Assembly: GCA_030248195.1 (NCBI GenBank)
Contig: JASAND010024206.1
Span: forward strand, 1-64,000
DNA length: 64,000 nucleotides
Origin: Trissonchulus latispiculum
Lineage: Eukaryota; Nematoda; Enoplea; Enoplida; Ironidae
Direction: 5' to 3'
In this document: piece after piece, positions 22,801-31,800 of the stretch
Layout of the letters: each line of letters opens with the position of its first letter
Position numbering within the stretch: position 1 is the stretch's first letter
The notes under the pieces: generated by a model
The model's database searches: none
What the model saw: the letters and a program-made list of their open reading frames with translations, nothing else
Told to the model about the DNA's origin: nothing
Program-made: the position numbers and the translations under genes

Positions 22801-25800
22801 TGACCCGAAGGAGTGACATTACGAGAAGCAGAGGTCACCTTAGCAAAGCTAACCCAGTAGTAGCGGCAGTACAAACAACTGACTGCACCAGCTGACGACC
22901 ACTAAGGCCAAGCTGCGCCGCCAAGCTGTTGCAATTTTTTCCCTATTTTTGTTGCTAGTGATTTTGGAAGTTTAGACGAAGGGCAGAGGGTAGGAAAGTG
23001 AGTTGGAATTAGTTTGTTGTGTCCTACTCAATGACTTTTTTGTTTGGGTGATTGGGGGTCAAAATTTTATTTTGCCTCCCTTTTCAGTCTATTAAAAATG
23101 TACCCAAATATACAGTGTTTTTGCAAAATTTTATTTGTGCATTTTTCGCTGTTTGTGTTTTTCTGAAAAATATCGTCCGTCCGTGGACTGGTAGGCATTA
23201 TCATGTTTAAAATTAAAGACCAGTTTTGTTAAGAAAAATCTTCATTTCTTGTTTGTTGAAAAAATTCAGAGATTTTGTTTGTGTTCCTTCTACCAGGCGT
23301 GATGTATACTCATTTGAGAAAGTGTCGGATCTGTAAAGATTTGATGACTTATATCTTTGATTGCTAGATAGTATCTGATCTGGTATATAAAGTTTGAAAT
23401 AAAAATTTCCAAAATTGAATTTATTAAAATTATTTTTACACTGTTAAATTAAGTAGGGGCGCGAGAGCGCCCCTACATAATATGGGTGTAAAGGCGTCTG
23501 CGCGGCCCCCTGGAGACAGTGTTGGCCTGGTGCCAGCTAATTAGAGGCCCGGGAGTGGTAAAAAGGTTACCATCGTAAACAACTTGAGTAGTACTACAAG
23601 TACCACCATAGTTTTGGTTCGAATTCGAAACTTCGAATTTTTGCACTAGGCGATAGTTACCGTGCGTTTGTTAATTTTTTTTTCTGAGTAAATAACGCTT
23701 ATTGGAAATGCATTTTACGGCGAAGTGTTGGAACGATGTGGGCATTTTGGCACCATACTACTATTATATGTTGGTAGACAGGATCCCCCCATGCTACCTT
23801 TTTTGGTCATTTTGGCACCTGGCCAATTTTGGCTCTGTGCCAAGGTCCCAAAGTCGGACTTTAGCTATTTTTCGCAAATTTTGGTCACACTTTTCTAGAA
23901 CTGGGTAGAAGTTGGAGAGGTCTAGTATCTTTTGTTGAAAACTACCAGTAGGGGTGCATAAAGTAACGAGGGGGATTTTTTAATTTTGCTCCCTAACTTT
24001 CAGGAGATGGGCCCAAACTTTGCATTTTTCACCTGTTTTCACGAAAAGTTTCCAAGTCCCACTTTTGCTAGAAATGGCCTAAAAGTCACTAAAAATGGCG
24101 TTTTTCGGCCTCGGGGTGGTCTCCATATATAGTAAATCGGGGTCGCTGAAAACGATGAGCATACTGCCGATACCGCCCGAAGTGACCACTGGTCAGCATG
24201 GCTCCCGTGGTTCCTCGCCCAGGGTCAAAGTTGGGAAAACTCAGTCTAAACAGCGTTTTTCGCGTTTTGGTCGGGGGTATATATAGTAAATCGACTACGT
24301 TCGTTTCAATGGGCATATTGTTGAAACCGACGGAAGTGACCACTGGTCACTACAGCCTATGGGGCCTATTGACCACTGGTCAAACGGCCTAAAACTGCGT
24401 TTTTCGGCGTTTTGGTCGGAGGCATATATAGTAAATCGACTACGCTCGTTTCAATGGGCATATTGTTGAAACCGACGGAAGTGACCACTGATCACTACAG
24501 CCTACGGGGCCTATTGACCACTGGTCAAACGGCCTAAAACTGCGTTTTTCGGTGCTTTGGTCGGGGGCATATATAGTAAATCGACTGCGCTCGTTTCAAT
24601 GGGCATATTGCCGAAACTGACGGAAGTGACCACTGGTCACTACAGCGTAGGAGCCCTATTGACCACAGGTCAAACGGCCTAAAACTGCGTTTTTCGGCGT
24701 TTTGGTCGGGGGCATATATAGTAAATCGACTGCGCTCGTTTCAATGGGCATATTGGCGAAACCGATGGAAGTGACCAGTGGTCACTACGGCCTACTGACC
24801 ACTGGCAAACCCCTGAAACGGCGTTTTTTGAACCTTTGGCGGTACCCATACAGTAAATCTTATATGCGTATATACTGTCGAAGACCTTTAACAAGTTTTC
24901 TCCTTATACCACCCACAAACAGTGGTTGGGGCGGAGATTAGAATTCAATGGTTGTGCTATATAATTATGTAGGGGCGCGAGAGCGCCCCTACATAATATG
25001 GGTGTAAAGGCGTCTGCGCGGCCCCTGAAGACCGTGTGGGCCTGGTGCCAGCTAATTAGAGGTGTGGGAGGGGTAAAAAGGTTACCATCGTAAAGTACTC
25101 GAGTAGTACTACAAGTATCACCATACTTTTGGTTATAATTCGGAACTTCGAAATTTTGCACTAGGCGATAGTTACCGTGCGGTTGTTTTTTTCCTCGGTT
25201 AATAACGCTTATTGGAAGTGCATTTTCTAGCGAAGTGTTGGAACGATGTGGGATTTTGATCCAATGCTACTATGATATGTTGGTAGACAGTATCCTCCCA
25301 TGCTACCAAACGAAGGTCATTTTGGCACTCGGCCAACTTTGGCTCTGTGCCAAGGCCCCAAAGTCGGACTTTCGCTATTTTGGCACTTCGGTTGAAATCA
25401 ACTTTTTTTCACAGGCTAGCAGCTAGATCGGTTTGGTTTATTTTATTTGAATATTTGGGACTATGCGCTCAAAGTAACGAGGGGGATTTTTTTAATTTCG
25501 CTCTGTAGCTTTCAGGAGATGGGCCCAAACTTTGCATTTTTTGGCCTGTTTGGGCGAAAAGTTTCTAAGTCCCACTTTTACTAGAAATGGCCTTAAAGTC
25601 ACTAAAAATGGCGTTTTTCGGCCGTTTGGTGGTACCCGTATATAGTAAATCGGGGTCGCGGAAAACGATGAGCATACTGCCGAGGTCGGTGGATGTGACC
25701 CCTGACCCACAGCGCCCACCCTCAGTGGGTCCGGTGTGGGTCAAAAATGAAAGTCTTCAAAAGTAGTCAAGTTGGGTATCAAATGAAAGCCCTTGGCGAG

Positions 25801-28800
25801 GCGATCAACTTTTGTCATTATGCCACCCACAAAAAGTGGCCCCACCGACCTGTGGGTGGGTGCCTCACCCACAGTGGGTCCGGTGTGGGTCAAAAATGAA
25901 AGTCTTCAAAAGTGGTCAAGTTTGGTATCAAATGAAAGCCCTTGGCGAGGCGATCAACTTTTGTCATTATATGACCCATAAAAAGTGGACCCACCGACCT
26001 GTGGGTGGGTGCCCCACCCACAGTGGGTAATGATGTGGGTCAAAAATGAAAGTCTTCAAAAGTGGTCATGTTTGGTATCAAATGAAAGCCCTTGGCGAGG
26101 CGACTTTTGAGCTTTTGAGGACTTTTGACATTGAGGCAACCCATGGCTGACCAGATCTAGTTCAACTGGTTCAAAGTTGAAGCTGTTCCTGGTTCAAGCT
26201 GCTGGAGATAGCTGGAAGGCTAAAATTTTGCATACAAATTGCCTACGGCATTTTTCAAGCTCCTTATATAAGTGAGCACACTACGTACTGGAAAGGGAAC
26301 CTTTAAAACGACAGAAGGACAAGTAATTAAAATGCTCCTCCGGAGCATGAAAAAGTAATATGGGTGGTGGTGAGGTTGTAAAATCAAGAGAGGACTAGTC
26401 TTAAAAATGCTTAATATGGGGCTAGGTTCAAAAAAGAAGAGGACTAGGTTGTGGGCGAATTAATATGGGCACAGCTTCGCCGAGCAACCCATATTCGCGG
26501 GCTTTCACGCTTCGCCATGGCGATTGTCATATACAAAGCGATTAATGTCAGTCAATAACAACAATTCCAGCAGTTCAACAATCGCTGCAAGTTGCTTGAT
26601 AAAATGTTTGATTAGCTAGGTATATATACGTAACCTATATAGTAATTTGGTTGTGCTGGACTACGGCAAGCAACGAGAAAAAAACCAAGGCTATGATTGT
26701 AAAGCTAGCGGTTCAATGGAAATAGAAGATCGTCGGAGAGTCCTGAAATTATTGTTGAAATATAGACTTTTCTTATAAATGGGTAAAATACACAGTAAAT
26801 ATTAAGAGTTTGTTGAAAGAAATGTTTGCTTCCATTAAAACTCGTTAATCAGAGTTGTATATATTATTTACGCACCGTAACTAAATCTGAACACTGGTAT
26901 ACGTTTGTGTATGTGTATGTATAACTTTTTCAGTCCTCGAATATGGGTTGCTCGGCGAAGCTGTGCCCATATTAATTCGCCCACAACCTAGTCGTCTTCT
27001 TTTTTTGAACCTAGCCCCATATTAAGCATTTTTAAGACTAGTCCTCTCTTAATTTTACAACCTCACCACCACCCATATTACTTTTTCATGCTCCGGAGGA
27101 GCATTTTAATTACTTGTATATATATTTATATAATGACTTTTCTGCTCTGCCTACGGCACTGTTTAAGCTCCTTATATATATACGGAAAGGGATATATATA
27201 TATCAATTACCTCATTGCTGGAAAGGGATCCTTTAAAATGACAGAAGGACAAGAAATAAAAATGCTCCTCTGGAGCATGCAAAAAGTAATATGGGTGATG
27301 GTGGGGTTGTAAAATGAAAGGAGGACTAGTCTTTAAAATGCTTAATATGGGGGCTAGGTTCAAAAATAGAAGAGGACTAGGTTGTGAGCGAATTAATATG
27401 GGCACAGCTTCGCCGAACAACCCATATTCGCGGGAGTTCACGCTTCGTCTTAGCTTTTGTCGCCTACAGAGCTATAAGTGTCAGTCAGTAATAAAAAATT
27501 TAAGAAGTTGAATACTCATTGAATATATTTAGTTGTCTGCATACACTGTTAGACTTGCTAGGAATATATACTTAAATTATCATCATGTGGTCGTGTTGAA
27601 CTGCAGCAAGCAACGAGATGAGATCTAAGGATATGCTAAAGCTGTTGGTTCAAGCAGGAAGGAAATAGAAGATCAGAGTCCTAAAATTATTCTTGAGATA
27701 TACGTAAATTTTCCGTATAAATGGATAAAATGCACTGGTTAGTATAAAGAGTTTCTCAAAGAAAAAGTTTGCTAAAATAAATGTTCAATCAAGCTCGAAT
27801 ACATATATACGTACGTAGCAGTAGAGATTGTTTATGCACTATAAACTAAATGTAGTTTGGATGGATATGCATAATGACTTCATTTATAAACCGCGAGTAT
27901 GGGTTGTTCGGCGAAGCTGTGCCCATATTAATTCGCTCACAACCTAGTCCTCTTCTATTTTTGAACCTAGCCCCCATATTAAGCATTTTAAAGACTAGTC
28001 CTCTTTTCATTTTACAACCCCACCATCACCCATATTACTTTTTGCATGCTCCAGAGGAGCATTTTTATTTCTTGTTAAACTGTTAACTTTAAAACTGAAG
28101 CACAGTTTCATTTTGGCTTTGCGATGTCTCTTGCTTTCTAGAGTTCGGTTTCCTTTTTTTGTCAGCTGTTTTTTTCATTTTCTGTTTTCGATTTCTGCAC
28201 TTGTTTTTTCCCAGGAAAGCTCCTCCGAAGAAGAACTGCTACAGATTGATGTTGTGGATCCGGAGCTACGCAGAGCCCTTCTGCTGACCACTGAAGACCT
28301 TCGCTTTATGGACTATCTGCTGAAGCATTTGGCCGAACGTACGGGCAACGTTTTTGTGGATAATACCGGTAAACAGTTGACGCACCTGGTGTCGTTCGTA
28401 CTAGTCCTGTTGTTGTCTTGTTATACGTGCGATATCAGTCAAGACAACTGCTAAAGCAAAGCATGCCTGCCGCCTACTGTCATACTCTTATGTATTATGT
28501 ACTCTTGCTTCGATGTCGTGTGCGAATTTGTAAAGTTTGTAAAAATTGTTGTCTGTCAGGATGAGGTGGGGTTAGAATCTTTGGTTTTTTGCGGATAACA
28601 TTTATATATGAATATTTCCATTTTGGCCTAAAGCATTAAGGGGGGGGGCTACGAACGGGTTGGCACGACATCGTCGGAGAGAGCTACTTTTTCGCCTATT
28701 GTTAGCCAACATATCAAAGTAAAAAAGTTTAGGGTGGGCAACAATATATCTCATATACACCGTTTTTGGCAGGACGCCAAAGTACAAATTTTAGTTCGAA

Positions 28801-31800
28801 AAATGGGTTTTTTGAAAAACGTTTTTTCAGCTCTGGTGAATTATCGGCTTGACCGATCTTGTCACTTTTTACCACAAATGTTTATTGTTACAAGTACTAA
28901 ATATTAAAAGTATTCCGGCTTTCGAGCGTTGCTTCCTTCTTCAGCAATAACAGGTCAAAGTTTGAAATTTGGCAAAAAGTTGCGAGGTGACAGTGCGCCG
29001 TTTTCGATCTAATAAAATTGGCAGCCCCTAGCCTAGCCCAGCTTTTTACCAATTATTAGGCTCTAATTGGGGCAAACTGTGGGTAAGTTTCGAGGATTTT
29101 GGTTTTCTGGTTAGTGTGCTAGCAAAGTTTTCGTTAAGAAATAACCCTTATTTTTAAGCCTGAAAAGCTAGCTAAGCGCAGTAAAAATGGGGTCAAAAAA
29201 TTTTTTGTCTCCGATTTTGCCGAAAAGGTGCTTATAGGGGTTATTTGACCTGCTGAATCCGAATATGAAATCCGTTTTTCGATATTACGCTTCCTTCGTG
29301 CAGTATGCGCTTACAACTGTCTTAAAGCTTTTTGGAGCGATCGCCATCCATACTTCGGGAAATCAATCTAGCATTTCTAAGCTTTGGAGCGATGTTTAGT
29401 GATCTAGCCTTCTGCACATCTTGGTACACTCACTGGCCTATAATGCGCAAAGTTTTAGCCGATTCTGCCCTAGTAATTTGGAGTAATTGACTCACATCTT
29501 CGAAATGGCACCAAATAACAGCGGCAATATCGATAATGTAATCTAGCACTGCGAACGCAGGGATTAACGAAATCACGTCATTTTCACACAAGTTAAGCCA
29601 GATACTTGGAGTATTAGTTGGAGCAAAGTTGGGTTCATTTGGTAAACCACAGCTCATTAGACGTTAGTTAACCTCCACCCGTATAGACCTATAACACCCA
29701 ATTTTTCGCACTTTGATTGTATCTCACAGAAAAGTATACATTGATCTAAGGATTATTTTACACGATATCAAAGCACTATATGTCAGAACTATTTCTGGAA
29801 AATTTGGGTACCGTACCTTGCGCAGAGCGATCAGGGCGAGGCGAAGTTTGTGTATGTGTCATGTCGAGCTTTGGACCGACAGCACCAACTTCTGATGGCT
29901 CCACAGGACGCTACGCTGCATGGAATTCTTTCAAACTTTAAACTATTTTACACTAAACCTGATACTATTATGTGGCAAAAGACTAGCTAGCTTTTCCAAC
30001 ATTGAACTTTTAGTGTTATTCGTAGCCCCCCCCCCTTAAATTAAATTTTTAAACTATTCACGGTTCTTCAAATTGCAAAGAATTTATGAATTTATTTGCA
30101 AAAAAACAAAAACTTTCTTCAATTTCTGTGGGCTTTACCTTGTCAAATAAATGATGGTCAGATAGCCCCCGTGAGGACCCCCGCACGCTCCGTAGAAAAA
30201 TCCTGTATCCGCCAGTGTCACTGTTCATTTTTTCAATTTTCGTTTTCCATTGTACCAGGAATGATGTATACTGCTGATTTTAAGTTGTCTTAACGCTTAG
30301 TGTTGACCTGCCTTTTTTGGCAGCTCTAGCTAGATAGTATCTGACCTGGCATAAAAACGTGTGGGCTAGGGACACTTTTCGGGCAGGTATCTGGTAGTGT
30401 GCAACTTTCTTTCGTTCATTCATCGAAATTGTAAATGGTATGATAAATGGTATAGCGTTTGTACAAGATTATGCAATACATATGCTTATCTATGGATCCA
30501 CAGGTGGGGATAACAGATTTTTTCCTTGTCTTACATTGTTTTATCTAATAATTTGTTAATTTTGCTTTAGCCAGCTTATTTTGCTTTTTTCTTTGTTTTA
30601 TTTTCAGAATTAATTTTCTTTATTTTCTTTTTTTTTCAGAATGGGAAGGCGGGGACGAATGGATTCGACTGCAGTTTGAAGCCTATCTGCTGTCCATGTT
30701 GAAAACGGCCAAATCAAATGGTTGGTTCTATGCTAAATTTTGACTTGGCCTAAATACGTAATTATGCTTTTAGGGTTGTTTGTGAGTTTATTGGTGGTAA
30801 AAAATTGAGTTCTGCCTTTTTTTAAGGCTAGTTCAATTTGGGGAAGGAAATAATTATGATAGTTCAAGGGCAAAATTAAACTGGTCGGTTTCAAACCCGA
30901 GTTTAGTTTTGACTGACCATAATTATTGTATGATAATTTTACGAAATTTTCAAAATTGGCTTATAGTTCATCAGTGAATGCTTTAAAATTTTTCGCAAAT
31001 TAATTTTTTAAACTCATTTGAAATCTCACAAAAATCTATTTGAAATTTGATCTATAGTTTAGATTTTCTTAAAGTTTAGTTGGGATGATGGGGCAGTGTC
31101 TTTTCTAAAATGAAATTTCTACTTTTCAATAAGTTACTGTTTCATTATTATTCGGGAGAATGGATTAGTTGGAGAGTTTTTTGACAAGTTTGTTTTTGTT
31201 AATTTTTCAGGATTTTTTGTGTTTTTTTCAGACCCGGTGAAAGAGGAGGCGTTTAATGCTCAGTTTATGAGAGCCTGGAAGTCTAGTCACAACTATCGTA
31301 TCTGGGCCTGTAGTCATTTGCCGGAAGTCAAACGATTAATTCCAGGGTATATTATCATACGTATTAATATTGTGGGGATTTTAGATTTGATTTTTGTTGA
31401 ATTTTTGGTGGTCAAATTTGGCCTTGAGGGTGCATAACTGCCTAACATTAAGTAATTAGGCATGCAAGACGTTGGTTGCTCAAACTTGGTCTTGCGATAT
31501 TTTGAGTTTTTGTGATTTTTTTTGGATTTATTTTTGGATTTATTTCTTTTGATTTTTATGCTTGTTTTGTTGGTTTTCAGACATCCATTCCATGGTCAGC
31601 TCAGCATAGCAGATGTGAAGCTGCGATTTGCTCAGTGAGTGTACATACTGCTAAAATTAAAAGTGTGCCCAAAATTACAGAATGTTTTCATTTAGTGTAA
31701 TTTAGTAATCCATTTTTAGAATTTTTCATTACGTTCATTTTCACTGATTTTCATCCAGGGAAATTTTGTTTGGGTTGGGCATTTTGGGCGAAAATTTTTC

